DNA of 64,000 bases, from contig DASYBM010000015.1 of NCBI GenBank assembly GCA_036500765.1, forward strand, positions 186,001 through 250,000, given 5' to 3'. This document shows, piece after piece, positions 53,625 through 63,032 of this stretch. The DNA is from Candidatus Sulfotelmatobacter sp. Its GTDB lineage: Bacteria; Acidobacteriota; Terriglobia; Terriglobales; Acidobacteriaceae. Below the pieces are notes generated by a model. The model was not told where the DNA came from and searched no databases. It saw nothing but the letters and a program-made list of their open reading frames with translations. The translations under genes were made by a program, and so were the position numbers. Positions within the stretch are counted from its first letter, which is position 1. The number at the start of each line of letters is the position of its first letter.

Positions 53625-55361
53625 ATGAAAATCTCCAGCCGGAATCGGGAGCAGAAATTCTCCGCCGCGGCAAAGGCGGAAGCCGGACCCTCGCTGTCGC
53701 CCCGAACTACTGGGATCGTGGCGGTCGCCCTTGCTGCGATTGTTTTCGCAATTTATAGCTCCGCGTTGAATTTCCAATTTGTCCTCGACGATCACCGTTT
53801 CGTGGGCGATCCGCGCATACAGTGGCCCGGCCACGTATGGGAGTACTTCACCAGCTACGTGTGGGCTCAGGTCGCGGGTGGTCCGGCAAGTTTCTACCGC
53901 CCCCTATTCGTGTTGTGGCTGCGTCTGAACTTCATCCTCTCGGGAGAGTCTCCGTGGGGCTGGCACCTGCTCAGCATTATGAAGCACCTGACAGTAGCTG
54001 CTCTGCTTGCTCTACTGGTATGGAAACTGCTGCGTGATCGCGTCGCCGCGTTGCTCGCCGGCACACTCTTCGCACTGCATCCCGCCCAGGTTGAATCCGT
54101 CGCGTGGGTCACGGTCCCTGACCCAGTTATGTCCGCCGCAATACTCGGCAGCCTCCTCCTATATCTCAAGTATTCCGAGCCGTCATCCGCCGATCAATCC
54201 GTCATCGGAAGATCTCTCAAGAAATCTCGCCGCCGCAGACCTGCCGAGAATTCATCCCTGTGGATTGCCGGCTCTGCCGCGCTCTGTCTGGCCGCGCTGC
54301 TGACGAAAGAAACCGCCATCGTTTTGCCCGCAATCATTTTTGCCGTGACCCTGACCGCTCCACCCGCCAAAGCGAGCAATGAGGACATGGCGAAGGCGCG
54401 AAACGAAGCGCTTCGACTTCGCGCCGTTTCTGCGCTCCGCTGGACTCTTCCTTTCCTCGGCGCGACCGGCATCTATCTGCTGCTGCGAGTCAGCGCTCTC
54501 AATGGCCAACTGAGCCCTCGCACTCAGCACCTGCCTTGGAGTACGTTGCTACTCTCCTGGCCCGCCACTCTCTGGTTCTACGTCAAAGTGCTGCTTTGGC
54601 CGGTGCAGCCGCGGGCCTTCGCGGATCCCACCATCGCCGACTCTTTTTCTCTTCACGCTGTCCTGTTGCCGGGATTGGGCGTACTCTGCGCCGCAACGGT
54701 CCTGACGGCAGTTTGCGGCTGGGCTTGGCAAAAGGCTCGGCACGATCTCTCACAACCCGAGGCGGTCCGCATCCAGCTCGCGTTGCTGATCGGGAGCCTT
54801 CTCCTGGTGCTCCCGCTTCTGTTGACTTTAAACCTAAATTCCCTCGATCCCGGCGATTTTCTGCATGGCCGCTACACGTACCTTCCGTTGGCGGGACTCA
54901 TGCTCGTTCTATCGGCCGCATACCACTTGGCCGGCAGAGGGCGCATCCTGCTTTTGTGCGCAGTTGGTCTATTAGCTGCCGCGTTCGCTGGATTCACGGT
55001 GCAGCAGGAAGCCATGTGGAAAGATGATTTGACAATCTTTACCGTAGCTCACCAGTACGCGCCCCACAATCAACCGGTGGCGCGGAATCTGACCAAAGCG
55101 CACGTGCAGGCCGCCCTCGAACTCGATGAAGAAGGCCAGTGCGATCAAGCCATGCCTATCTTCGAGCAGGCAATCGAGCAATTTCCCGAAGATTGGTTCG
55201 CATGGGCCGGTCGCGGGGAATGCCTGTTTAAGCTTGGCGATTTGCCGAAAGCGGAACAGTCGCTACGCCGCGCTTCCGAACTCTCCCATGAGCCCCGCGT
55301 GACCGAGGAATGGCAGCAAGTGCGTGCCCAGATGGGCCTGCCCTCCACACCGCCGCGCTAA
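53625..55361 (+). CDS. TMTC-like multi-pass membrane protein with TPR-like tail
   Basis: 578 residues from ATG 53625; ATG 53580 is possible. The start is hydrophobic (VAVALAAIVFAIYSSALNFQ) and is followed by FVLDDHRFVGDP, an acidic pair typical of GT-C glycosyltransferases, and ten or so transmembrane helices. LFALHPAQVESVAWVTVPDP is a hallmark of TMTC/DUF1736-like proteins. The last about 90 residues (ALELDEEGQCDQAMPIFEQA, LGDLPKAEQSLRRASELSHE) form TPR-like helices. It could glycosylate exported proteins, but the donor is unknown. Confidence 0.8.
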   Translation: MKISSRNREQKFSAAAKAEAGPSLSPRTTGIVAVALAAIVFAIYSSALNFQFVLDDHRFVGDPRIQWPGHVWEYFTSYVWAQVAGGPASFYRPLFVLWLRLNFILSGESPWGWHLLSIMKHLTVAALLALLVWKLLRDRVAALLAGTLFALHPAQVESVAWVTVPDPVMSAAILGSLLLYLKYSEPSSADQSVIGRSLKKSRRRRPAENSSLWIAGSAALCLAALLTKETAIVLPAIIFAVTLTAPPAKASNEDMAKARNEALRLRAVSALRWTLPFLGATGIYLLLRVSALNGQLSPRTQHLPWSTLLLSWPATLWFYVKVLLWPVQPRAFADPTIADSFSLHAVLLPGLGVLCAATVLTAVCGWAWQKARHDLSQPEAVRIQLALLIGSLLLVLPLLLTLNLNSLDPGDFLHGRYTYLPLAGLMLVLSAAYHLAGRGRILLLCAVGLLAAAFAGFTVQQEAMWKDDLTIFTVAHQYAPHNQPVARNLTKAHVQAALELDEEGQCDQAMPIFEQAIEQFPEDWFAWAGRGECLFKLGDLPKAEQSLRRASELSHEPRVTEEWQQVRAQMGLPSTPPR

Positions 55362-55398
55362 GTCACCCCCATTCAGTAAGTAAAGCGAAATAACGTAG

Positions 55399-55437
55399 GG
55401 ACGGACGCATTCGTCCGTCCGTCGAGCGCAGCTCGAC
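55399..55437. repeat. Bipartite palindrome abutting a stop codon
   Basis: GGACGGACG-CATT-CGTCCGTCC (55399-55420) followed immediately by GTCGAGC-GCA-GCTCGAC (55421-55437). The element ends at the base before the stop codon of the DUF2846 gene. It has the same loop and layout as the rpiA and proS copies, but with compensating base changes in the stems. Confidence 0.8.
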
Positions 55438-56379
55438 CTACTTGCGCTTCCAGTCCGAGTAATAGGTGCCGCTCATGAGATAAGTCACGAGTTCCGGACT
55501 ATTGCGCGACAGCGCGGTTTGCCATCGAAAGGCTCCCTGGAACGTGTTCTGTAGAAAGTAGTACGTCTTTCCCGCCTTAAGTTCCGTTTCAAATCCGTTC
55601 GCATTTTCCGACTGTGACACCAACTGATGCTGGCCCGGATCGAGATATGCGATGCTGTACGTTCCCTCTTTGTTCACAGCGATCACATGACCGTCGGCAT
55701 GCAGCTTGAATTGATTTCCTTTTCCGGAATCGCGAGCAGCCAACGGCGGGCACACAACGACAATCGTTGCCTTATCCGGTTCGGCTTCGGGAAGGGGCCT
55801 TTCGCTCTTATTGATTTTCAGGGAATGCTTCGATTCAAAGTCGGCAAGGGTACGGCGATCGATGGGCTCCCCTTGTTCTTGAAATTCGCTCATAGTCACG
55901 CGGGAACCAAAAAGGCTCGTAGTCTTGTCGATCACTCTCGCAGACGAATCTTTCGGTACTTCGAGCAAAACTTGTTCGGTCTGGCCGCCATTCTTGTACT
56001 CGAGGTAGAGCCAGTAGTCGTTAACGTGCTGGCCGGAAATCACCGGCCCTATCATCGCGCCGGGAAGGCTGGCGGCGCTGATCAGCTGTGCCCAGCCTCC
56101 TCCTCGCATGTGAGTGGTCACCTCGAATACGATCTTCGTGACATCGTTATATGCAGCCTCGAATTTGTCCTGCACCTGGAATCGGTCATCGACAATACTC
56201 TTGTAAGAAAGTTTGTGATTGCCATCGTCAAAAGTGAGGACGCCGACCTTGTCCACCAGCACTCGGTCATTGGCACTGCGGTGGCGGCGAATCTTTACGT
56301 GGTTGAAGTTTTCTGTATCGGCTGCCAGGCACCCGGCGCTGACAGACAGTAAAGCAATCACGGCTGCGAATCGTCTCAT
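55438..56379 (-). CDS. Exported protein with C-terminal DUF2846 domain
   Basis: 313 residues with signal peptide (MRRFAAVIALLSVSAGCLAA). The N-terminal half (VGVLTFDDGNHKLSYKSIVD, VTKIVFEVTTHMRGGGWAQL) is unassigned. The C-terminal part is DUF2846-like: KATIVVVCPPLAARDSGKGN, then YSIAYLDPGQHQLVSQSENA and LKAGKTYYFLQNTF. Probably periplasmic or membrane-associated, function unknown. The stop codon abuts a palindrome. Confidence 0.78.
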   Translation of the reverse strand: MRRFAAVIALLSVSAGCLAADTENFNHVKIRRHRSANDRVLVDKVGVLTFDDGNHKLSYKSIVDDRFQVQDKFEAAYNDVTKIVFEVTTHMRGGGWAQLISAASLPGAMIGPVISGQHVNDYWLYLEYKNGGQTEQVLLEVPKDSSARVIDKTTSLFGSRVTMSEFQEQGEPIDRRTLADFESKHSLKINKSERPLPEAEPDKATIVVVCPPLAARDSGKGNQFKLHADGHVIAVNKEGTYSIAYLDPGQHQLVSQSENANGFETELKAGKTYYFLQNTFQGAFRWQTALSRNSPELVTYLMSGTYYSDWKRK

Positions 56380-56441
56380 TTTCCGTTCCCTCAGTGGTTC
56401 CTCCTCTCGTCCTCGGGTAGACTAGCCCGGGAGAACGAACC

Positions 56442-57779
56442 ATGGCAACGCTTCCGCGCTCCACCAGCGCTAAGTATCTTATCGCTGTAATCTTCCTGGC
56501 CGGTGTAGTCGTCGCAAATTCTTTCGCCCAAACCGACGACTATCGCCCCACCCCCGAGAATCTGCAAGCCCGCCGTGAATTCCAGGACATGAAATTCGGC
56601 ATGTTCATTCACTGGGGCGTCTACAGCGTGCTCGGCGACGGCGAATGGGTCTTCCACGACCGCCATCTCACTGTCGACGAATACAATCGCCTGCCTGCAT
56701 TTTTCGATCCCGAAAAATTCGACGCCGCCACCTGGGTCGCTCTCGCCAAAGCCGCCGGCATGAAATACATCACCATCACTTCCCGCCATCATGACGGCTT
56801 CGCCATGTTCGACTCGAAAATCTCGGACTGGAACATCGTTGCCCGGACACCTTATAAGAAGGACCCTCTGAAACTGCTCGCCGACGAGTGCCATCGCCAG
56901 GGCATCAAGCTCTTCTTCTATTATTCGCAACTCGACTGGCATAATCCCGACTACTATCCACGCGGCCAGACGAACTGGAACAATGGCCGTCCCGACCACG
57001 GCGACTGGAACGCCTACCTCGACACCTACATGGACGGCCAGCTCCGCGAGCTGCTCACCAACTACGGCCCCATCGCCGGCATCTGGTTCGATGGCATGTG
57101 GGACAAGCCCGACGCCGACTGGCATCTCGCCAAAACTTACGCGCTGATTCATCAACTGCAACCCGCGGCGCTGATCATTCCTAACCACCATCAAACCCCG
57201 CGTCCCGGCGAAGACGTGCAAACTTTCGAGCGCGATCTCCCCGGCCAGAACACCGCCGGCTTCAACACAAAATATGTAAGCAGCGAAATCCCGCTTGAAA
57301 GTTCCGACACGCTCAACGGCGCCTGGGGATTCAACATCGGCGACAGCAACTATAAAAGTCCCGCCGACCTCGAGCGCAAACTGGTCCGCGCCGCCGGCAA
57401 CAATTCCAATCTTCTGCTGAATATCGGACCGTACCCGAACGGCGAGATCGATCCCCAATTCGTCACGCGACTGCACGCTGTCGGCGAGTGGCTGGCAAAA
57501 TATGGCGAATCGATCTACGGTACGCGCGGCGGCCCCATCCCTCCCGGTGACTGGGGAGTCACGACGCAGAAAGAAAACAAAGTTTACGTACACATCCTGA
57601 ACTGGAGGGCCCCGCTGCTGGCGCTTCCGCCGATAACCGGCAAGATTGCATCGGCACACTATCTGCTAGCCGGCGACCCACTGAACGTAACCCAAACCGC
57701 GGACGGCGTAATCCTGAAGCTTCGCCCGCAAGGCCAAGACGAGACGGACCGCGTCATCGTTTTAACCCTGCCGAAATAG
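56442..57779 (+). CDS. Exported alpha-L-fucosidase, GH29
   Basis: Removes terminal alpha-L-fucose from glycans. A 445-residue protein with a signal peptide (AVIFLAGVVVANSFAQ) and the GH29 catalytic domain: FGMFIHWGVYSVLGDGEWVF, KYITITSRHHDGFAMFDSK, and the nucleophile in IAGIWFDGMWDKPDA (Asp in WFDG). GNNSNLLLNIGPYPNGEID closes the barrel. A terminator follows at 57810. Together with the sialidase-like gene at 61533 it suggests degradation of plant or animal glycans outside the cell. Confidence 0.94.
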   Translation: MATLPRSTSAKYLIAVIFLAGVVVANSFAQTDDYRPTPENLQARREFQDMKFGMFIHWGVYSVLGDGEWVFHDRHLTVDEYNRLPAFFDPEKFDAATWVALAKAAGMKYITITSRHHDGFAMFDSKISDWNIVARTPYKKDPLKLLADECHRQGIKLFFYYSQLDWHNPDYYPRGQTNWNNGRPDHGDWNAYLDTYMDGQLRELLTNYGPIAGIWFDGMWDKPDADWHLAKTYALIHQLQPAALIIPNHHQTPRPGEDVQTFERDLPGQNTAGFNTKYVSSEIPLESSDTLNGAWGFNIGDSNYKSPADLERKLVRAAGNNSNLLLNIGPYPNGEIDPQFVTRLHAVGEWLAKYGESIYGTRGGPIPPGDWGVTTQKENKVYVHILNWRAPLLALPPITGKIASAHYLLAGDPLNVTQTADGVILKLRPQGQDETDRVIVLTLPK

Positions 57780-57809
57780 ATTGGGAAAAGAAGCCGGCAA
57801 AAGCAAGAA

Positions 57810-57835
57810 AATGCGCCGGAAATCTCCGGCGCATT
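57810..57835. terminator. Hairpin terminator between convergent genes
   Basis: AATGCGCCGGA-AATC-TCCGGCGCATT, a perfect 11-bp stem (57810-57820/57825-57835). No long T-run follows on either strand, but its position 31 bp after the fucosidase stop and 44 bp from the GloVer gene's stop fits a shared bidirectional terminator. Confidence 0.6.
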
Positions 57836-57878
57836 CCGGGTCGATGCAATTGTCTACATCGCTTCAACCAACAAATCG

Positions 57879-59189
57879 TTAGGGGACAATTTTGAAAACT
57901 ACTCCGCAGCCCCCTCCCCCGCAGCCGGAGAGGTTGCCGCCGCTAACGTTTGTTCCATAAAGATTGCCTTCCGCATCCATAGCCAAATCCGCCGCCGGAT
58001 ACGCTCCGTCGGCCCCGCCAGTGAAGCTATACAGCACGGTTTCATGGCCGGACGGGTCTACTTTATAAACTGTTCCACTTGCGTAGGTCCCTCCCCGGTA
58101 TGTCGTGCCATACAAATTGCCGACCGCGTCGCGAATCACACCGGCGTACGGATTGTACCCAGTCGTGGTTTCGCCAGTGAAAGCGTAGAGCACCGTTTCC
58201 ACGCCGGACGAATTCACCTTAAAGATCACGCCACAGCCGTATGGCTGGGCAATGTTTGGACCGCAATTCAGGTCGCCGCCGTCGCCGGTAGTACCATAGA
58301 GATTTCCCGCTGCATCCAGCACCGGGTTTACGATCGGATACGCCCCATCTGTGCCGCCGGTAAAGTTATACAGCACGCTCTCTTGTCCAGTCGGAGAAAT
58401 CTTAAAGACCAGCCCGCAACCCAGGCTGACGCAACCCGTTCCATTTCCCCCATAAGAAGTAGCGCCTGCGAGGTTGCCGTGCGCGTCCCGCACCAGCGAT
58501 CCGACCGGCATTCCTCCATCCGGCGGTCCCGTAAAAACATGCAACACGGTCTCATTGCCCGCGGAATCCAGCTTAAACACAGTACCGCTGGTAAATGCGG
58601 TCTGGCCCACGGTCGTGCCGTACAGATTGCCCGCAGCATCCGCGATCAAGGGTGACTGGGGATGTTCGTCGTCGCCCTTGCCGGTGAAGCTATACAGCAG
58701 ACTCACGTGGCCCGTTGCGTCGATCTTAAAAATGGTTCCACATCCAACCCGTCCGCAATTCAGATCTCCGCCCTCGAACGTTGTGCCGTACAGGTTGCCC
58801 GCCTTATCCCGAAGCAATCCCGCCCGAGGATTGATTCCGCTCGCCAGCCCTTTGAAGGTATACAGAACGGTTTCGTTGCCGGCAGGGTCTAGCTTGAACA
58901 CAACTCCGCAGCCATAGCCAAAGGCAACACACCCGGCCGAAGTAGAACCACCGTAAAAAGTAGTTCCGTAGAGGTTGCCCGCCGGATCCAGAATCACACC
59001 AGCCCAAGGCTCCGCTCCATCACTGCCGCCTGAAAAGGCGTGAAGCACTTGAAAGGTCTGGGCTTGCGCGGCCGGCGCGGCAAGAGCAACAAGGCCCGCC
59101 ATCATCACGATCACCGACGCCGGCAGAAAATTCCCCGCCCACCCACGACGCCGAGAGTTCAAGTTTGCGAATTGTTTCTTTACCTTCAT
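57879..59189 (-). CDS. GloVer tandem-repeat propeller-like secreted protein
   Basis: 436 residues from ATG 59189 (MKVKKQFANLNSRRRGWAG), with an export segment (ASVIVMMAGLVALAAPAAQA). About eight repeats of the form DPAGNLYGTTFYGGS...GCGVVFKLDPAGNETVLY follow, the GloVer repeat (Gly-Leu/Val-rich propeller) commonly found in acidobacteria and relatives. The regular Tyr-Gly-Thr-Thr core is visible in each. A surface-exposed binding or adhesion role is likely. Confidence 0.9.
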   Translation of the reverse strand: MKVKKQFANLNSRRRGWAGNFLPASVIVMMAGLVALAAPAAQAQTFQVLHAFSGGSDGAEPWAGVILDPAGNLYGTTFYGGSTSAGCVAFGYGCGVVFKLDPAGNETVLYTFKGLASGINPRAGLLRDKAGNLYGTTFEGGDLNCGRVGCGTIFKIDATGHVSLLYSFTGKGDDEHPQSPLIADAAGNLYGTTVGQTAFTSGTVFKLDSAGNETVLHVFTGPPDGGMPVGSLVRDAHGNLAGATSYGGNGTGCVSLGCGLVFKISPTGQESVLYNFTGGTDGAYPIVNPVLDAAGNLYGTTGDGGDLNCGPNIAQPYGCGVIFKVNSSGVETVLYAFTGETTTGYNPYAGVIRDAVGNLYGTTYRGGTYASGTVYKVDPSGHETVLYSFTGGADGAYPAADLAMDAEGNLYGTNVSGGNLSGCGGGGCGVVFKIVP

Positions 59190-59222
59190 CGGATCTCCTT
59201 CCGTGGGGGCATGGCCCGCCAT

Positions 59223-59640
59223 GCGAATGGCTTTGAGAGAATTTAAGCGCCTTCAGACGCGAATACTGATCAGCGGTTCGGCCCGTGTCGCGAGTCCGAG
59301 GCAGGAATTACGCGGAAATTATACGCTGTCCCGATAGCCTGCAAGATTAAGATTCTTGCACACGCAGAAGCTGCTCTAACGAAGATCATCGATGTTTAAA
59401 GCCCGACTGTTATTCTGCACGAAGTGCAGGTTTCGAACGAACGCGGTCAAAGAATCACTACCCGCAATACCTCACAACCAGATCGTTTGCGAGTGCTCTC
59501 ACTTTAGTAATCGGCGCACAACTAAACCCGCGTAGTAGTGTTATCAATACCAGCCCTTGAGTATGGGCGGCAGCACCGCGAATCCTTTGACTCCATACTG
59601 AAAGCGTCACGGACGCGTGAATATTAAAAAATCTGGAGGC
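59223..59640. other. Intergenic region before the Ser/His-rich surface protein
   Basis: No gene is supported; the minus-strand ORF at 59458-59673 has no recognisable features and overlaps the next gene. A ribosome-binding site GGAGG at 59635-59639 belongs to that gene. No clear terminator or repeat is seen. Confidence 0.4.
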
Positions 59641-59644
59641 TGTG

Positions 59645-61300
59645 ATGAGTTCTCTTATTCGTACCGCCAACATAGTGGCTCAGGCCATGCTGGCGGTGTC
59701 ATTGATTTCGGTTTCGGCGTTTGCCAAGGACCAGCACAAGTCAGAGTCCGCGCCGCCGGCCCAACATGAGAGCAGGCCTAGCCACTCCAGCGCTCCGAGC
59801 CACAACTCATCGCCAAGTCATTCGTCGAGCCCGAGTCACTCGTCCAGCACAAATCGTTCTTCCGGTCCCAGTCGTTCTTCTGGTCCCAGTCGTTCTTCTG
59901 GTCCCAGTCATTCTTCCGCTCCCAGCCACAACACCGGCGCCACGCATGAAAACAGCATGGGGGGACGCTCCACCAGCACTCACACCGGAGGCTCGATGGG
60001 CCATCCGGGAAATACCGTCAGTCATGGCGGAAACCCGAGCGGCGCCAGAGGCAGCATCGGAACTCACGGCGCCATGAGCGCCCACTCGCCCGGGCGTACT
60101 GTATCCCTTCGCGGCGGCGGATCGGCGAGCATTCGACCGAATGGACAGATTCGTTCCATCAACCGCAATGGCATGCAGATTCACAACAACCTGCACGGCG
60201 GGCGCACCATCGTCAGCGAACACAACGGAGTGCGCGTCGTCGGCAACGGCCGAGGCAACGGCTATGTACAGCGCGCCTACGTTACACGCGGCGGACATTC
60301 TTATTATTCGCGCACCTACTATTCGCACGGCGCTTACCACGTCGGCGTCTATCGCGGCTACTACTACCATGGCTTTAACTATTACGGCTATCATCCCGGC
60401 TTTTATTTCCATCCCGGATTTTATGGATGGGCATATCGCCCCTGGGGCTTCGGGCTGGCGTGGGGCGTCGGCTTCGGCGGCTGGGGCTGGGCCGGATCAC
60501 CCTGGTACGGCTATTACGGTCCCTATTTCGCGCCCTATCCGGTCTATCCGTCGGCGGCGTTCTGGCTCACGGATTATCTGATCTCCCAAAACTTGCAGGC
60601 AGCCTACGCGGCCCGCGCCGAAGCCAATGCTGACGCCGATGCCGGAGCTCCTGACTCCTACGACAACGCGCCTGCCGATAACGGGCCCGCCCCAACTTCC
60701 GGGACCGTCACACTGACTCCCGAGGTGAAAGAGGCGATCGCCGAAGAGGTAAAAGCAGAACTCGCCGAGCAGCAGCAACAGGCTGGCTCACAAGGCGGCG
60801 ACGCGCAGGCACAACCGCAACCCGCGAACGCGCCCAACGGCGACGTTCCTCCGGCCCTCGACCCGGCCCGGCGCGCCTTCGTCGTGGACAACACCATCAC
60901 CGTAGTCTCCGATGGACAGGAATGTTCACTCACCGGCGGCGATGTGATCACGCGTCTCACCGACACTCCCGACGCCGACAACAAAGTCACGGCCAGCGTC
61001 TCCGCCAGCAAGAAAAATGAATGTGGCGCGGGCAAAACGATCACGGTCTCGGTCGACGACTTGCAGGAAATGCGCAACCACTTCGAGGAGCAACTCGACA
61101 ACGGAATGAAGACTCTCGCCGAGAAACAGGGCACCGGCAACATGCCCAAGGCTCCCGACACCGGAACCACGGCCTCCGATATCCCAGCTCCCCAGCCCGA
61201 TAACACCGCGGCCAAAGAGCTGACCGATCAGGATGCCGCCGCCAACCAAACCGAAGCGCAAGTAAAACAGGAAGCCACAGCGCAGTCCAACTCACAATAA
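59645..61300 (+). CDS. Low-complexity surface protein: Ser/His/Pro repeats, Tyr/Gly-rich centre
   Basis: 551 residues from ATG 59645, 5 nt after GGAGG; the GTG at 59642 is too close. A signal peptide (about 1-28) is followed by PSHSS-like and GPSRSSGPSRSSGPSHSS tandem repeats (about 40-100). A Tyr/His/Gly/Trp-rich central part (YYYHGFNYYGYHPGFYFHPG, WGFGLAWGVGFGGWGWAGSP) follows. The C-terminal region (about 330-550) has EVKEAIAEEVKAELAEQQQ coiled coil and a beta-rich domain (DGQECSLTGGDVITRLTDTP). It may be an adhesive or structural surface protein. A strong terminator follows. Confidence 0.72.
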   Translation: MSSLIRTANIVAQAMLAVSLISVSAFAKDQHKSESAPPAQHESRPSHSSAPSHNSSPSHSSSPSHSSSTNRSSGPSRSSGPSRSSGPSHSSAPSHNTGATHENSMGGRSTSTHTGGSMGHPGNTVSHGGNPSGARGSIGTHGAMSAHSPGRTVSLRGGGSASIRPNGQIRSINRNGMQIHNNLHGGRTIVSEHNGVRVVGNGRGNGYVQRAYVTRGGHSYYSRTYYSHGAYHVGVYRGYYYHGFNYYGYHPGFYFHPGFYGWAYRPWGFGLAWGVGFGGWGWAGSPWYGYYGPYFAPYPVYPSAAFWLTDYLISQNLQAAYAARAEANADADAGAPDSYDNAPADNGPAPTSGTVTLTPEVKEAIAEEVKAELAEQQQQAGSQGGDAQAQPQPANAPNGDVPPALDPARRAFVVDNTITVVSDGQECSLTGGDVITRLTDTPDADNKVTASVSASKKNECGAGKTITVSVDDLQEMRNHFEEQLDNGMKTLAEKQGTGNMPKAPDTGTTASDIPAPQPDNTAAKELTDQDAAANQTEAQVKQEATAQSNSQ

Positions 61301-61313
61301 TCTAAGAAAAACA

Positions 61314-61348
61314 ATGCGGCAGGAGCGAGCATCTCGCTCCTGCCGCAT
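61314..61348 (+). terminator. Rho-independent terminator, 16-bp perfect stem
   Basis: ATGCGGCAGGAGCGAG-CAT-CTCGCTCCTGCCGCAT (61314-61329/61333-61348), then CGCTGCGTTTTGT. It lies 13 bp after the stop of the surface-protein gene. The U-tract is short, but the stem is the strongest in the window. Confidence 0.75.
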
Positions 61349-61532
61349 CGCTGCGTTTTGTCCCTCCTCAAAATAGTCGCAAACTCCTGCACATTGACTT
61401 GCGCTCGCTTCTGGCCTACAGTTGCGGGCACTCTCGCACCAGCCTCACGGGCGAGCGCATGCCCTCAGGCGCGTGATTCTAAAACCCGGACCTGCCCTCA
61501 CAAAACTCTAACCCCCAGGAGACGAAATCCGA

Positions 61533-62903
61533 ATGAGACATATCGCTCCCCCATTCCGCTTATCCGCGCTCTTCGCCGGATGGCTGTTGATAATCACATC
61601 GATCCCTGCTGCCCCGGCTCAGAACAAATTCAGCACTGCACCGGTTCGAAGCGCCCAATCTGCCGTGCTCTCGTCCCAGGAAAGCGCGCCCTCCTCGGTT
61701 GGGCCAAATGTGAACGTGACCAACGAGCCCGGCGCGCAAAGCGAAACCAGCGTCGCCGTTGATCCCACCAACACCATGCACATCCTCGAAAGCGTCAACG
61801 ACCTCACCAATACCGCCGCGGTCTATGAATCTCAGGACGGAGGCGCCACCTGGACCAACACCAATCTCACCACGAATGGAGCTTTTTGCTACGACACCTG
61901 GCTCGGGTTCAACATGAGCGGCGACGCTTTTATCTCATTCGAGTGCTCCGATCAACGCACTGCCTACAAGTTGGCCGGGACCTCCACCTGGGTCGCCACC
62001 ACGCTTACCAACGCCGGCAGCTTTCCCGACCGCGACATGATGACCGTCGACAACTCTTCCACCAGTCCTTACTTCGGCAGCGTCTACATCGGGTATGACG
62101 ATAACGGGAAAAACAACACTCCCTATGTCATGTACTCCCGCGACGGCAAGACCAACTGGACCCGCAGCACGGCCATTCCCCACGTGAATCCAACCATCGG
62201 AGTGAATGTATCGACCGCGCCGGACGGCACGGTCTACGCTTGCTGGGAAGATTACACCGGCAAGAAACTTTACTGCTCCAAATCCAGCAATGGCGGCGCG
62301 ACTTTCGGCACTGGAGTCGTAGTCACCAGCTATCGCATGAATACGACGGGATTCTTCGTCTTCATCCCACCGCAGAACATTCGCGGCATTCTGCCGTATC
62401 CCATGACTGCCGTTTCCCCCGCAGGCAACGCCCACTCCGGACGCTTGTACGTCTCCTACACTGACGTGGACACCGTCAATACCAACACCAACATTTACGT
62501 TCGCTACTCGGATGACGGCGGCGCGACCTGGTCGGCGGAAACCAAAGTGGACGACGACACAACCAACGCCTACCACTTCCACCACCAGATCACCGTCGCC
62601 CCCAACGGCCGAGTCGGCGTCAGCTTCTATGACACGCGGCGCGACTCGACCTCAAAGAAGACGGACCGTTACTTCGCCCTCTCCATCAATGGCGGCCAGA
62701 CCTGGAGTCGCAACATCAGGATCACGACCGCCCAGTCCAACGAAACCGTCTCCGGTGTCGACCCCAACCAATACGGCGATTATCAAGGAATTTCGGTCGA
62801 TTCCGCAGGCACCTTCCGCTTCTCCTGGACCGATTCGCGCAACCCAGGAGCGCAGAAGGAAGATATGTTCGGCGACCGTGTTGCGATCGGTGTGGCGCCT
62901 TAG
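61533..62903 (+). CDS. Secreted sialidase-like beta-propeller (Asp-box repeats)
   Basis: 456 residues with a signal peptide ([17 protein letters not shown]). Five Asp-box motifs (S/T-x-D/N-x-G-x-T-W/F) mark the propeller: [44 protein letters not shown] and [11 protein letters not shown]. These occur in sialidases and other exo-glycosidases of the BNR family. The catalytic arginine triad and Asp/Tyr of true sialidases cannot be assigned by eye, so substrate is unknown. Extracellular, probably a glycan-binding or degrading protein. Confidence 0.82.
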   Translation: MRHIAPPFRLSALFAGWLLIITSIPAAPAQNKFSTAPVRSAQSAVLSSQESAPSSVGPNVNVTNEPGAQSETSVAVDPTNTMHILESVNDLTNTAAVYESQDGGATWTNTNLTTNGAFCYDTWLGFNMSGDAFISFECSDQRTAYKLAGTSTWVATTLTNAGSFPDRDMMTVDNSSTSPYFGSVYIGYDDNGKNNTPYVMYSRDGKTNWTRSTAIPHVNPTIGVNVSTAPDGTVYACWEDYTGKKLYCSKSSNGGATFGTGVVVTSYRMNTTGFFVFIPPQNIRGILPYPMTAVSPAGNAHSGRLYVSYTDVDTVNTNTNIYVRYSDDGGATWSAETKVDDDTTNAYHFHHQITVAPNGRVGVSFYDTRRDSTSKKTDRYFALSINGGQTWSRNIRITTAQSNETVSGVDPNQYGDYQGISVDSAGTFRFSWTDSRNPGAQKEDMFGDRVAIGVAP

Positions 62904-62904
62904 C

Positions 62905-62945
62905 TTGGATTAAGCCAAGTCTGGATTAAGCCATGTCTGGATTAG
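62905..62945. repeat. 16-bp tandem repeat after the sialidase-like gene
   Basis: Two and a half copies of TCTGGATTAAGCCATG (first copy CTTGGATTAAGCCAAG). It directly follows the stop codon at 62903, then comes the terminator. Confidence 0.5.
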
Positions 62946-62964
62946 TCCTCTGAACTAACCTCCC

Positions 62965-63001
62965 GGCGGCGCGTTGCCCAAGTTGTGCAACCGGCGCCGC
63001 C
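62965..63001. terminator. GC-rich hairpin between convergent genes
   Basis: GGCGGCGC-GTTGC-CCAAGTTGT-GCAAC-(CG)-GCGCCGCC, a 13-bp interrupted stem. No long U-run is seen, but it lies 62 bp after the sialidase-like gene and 31 bp from the stop of the last gene on the minus strand, so it probably insulates the two. Confidence 0.5.
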
Positions 63002-63032
63002 ATCATCCGACTCCGCCTACCTCTCGTAAAGA

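Noticed and set aside
59458..59673. Minus-strand ORF ahead of the surface-protein gene
   Set aside because: Overlaps the start of that gene and shows no domain or start signal.
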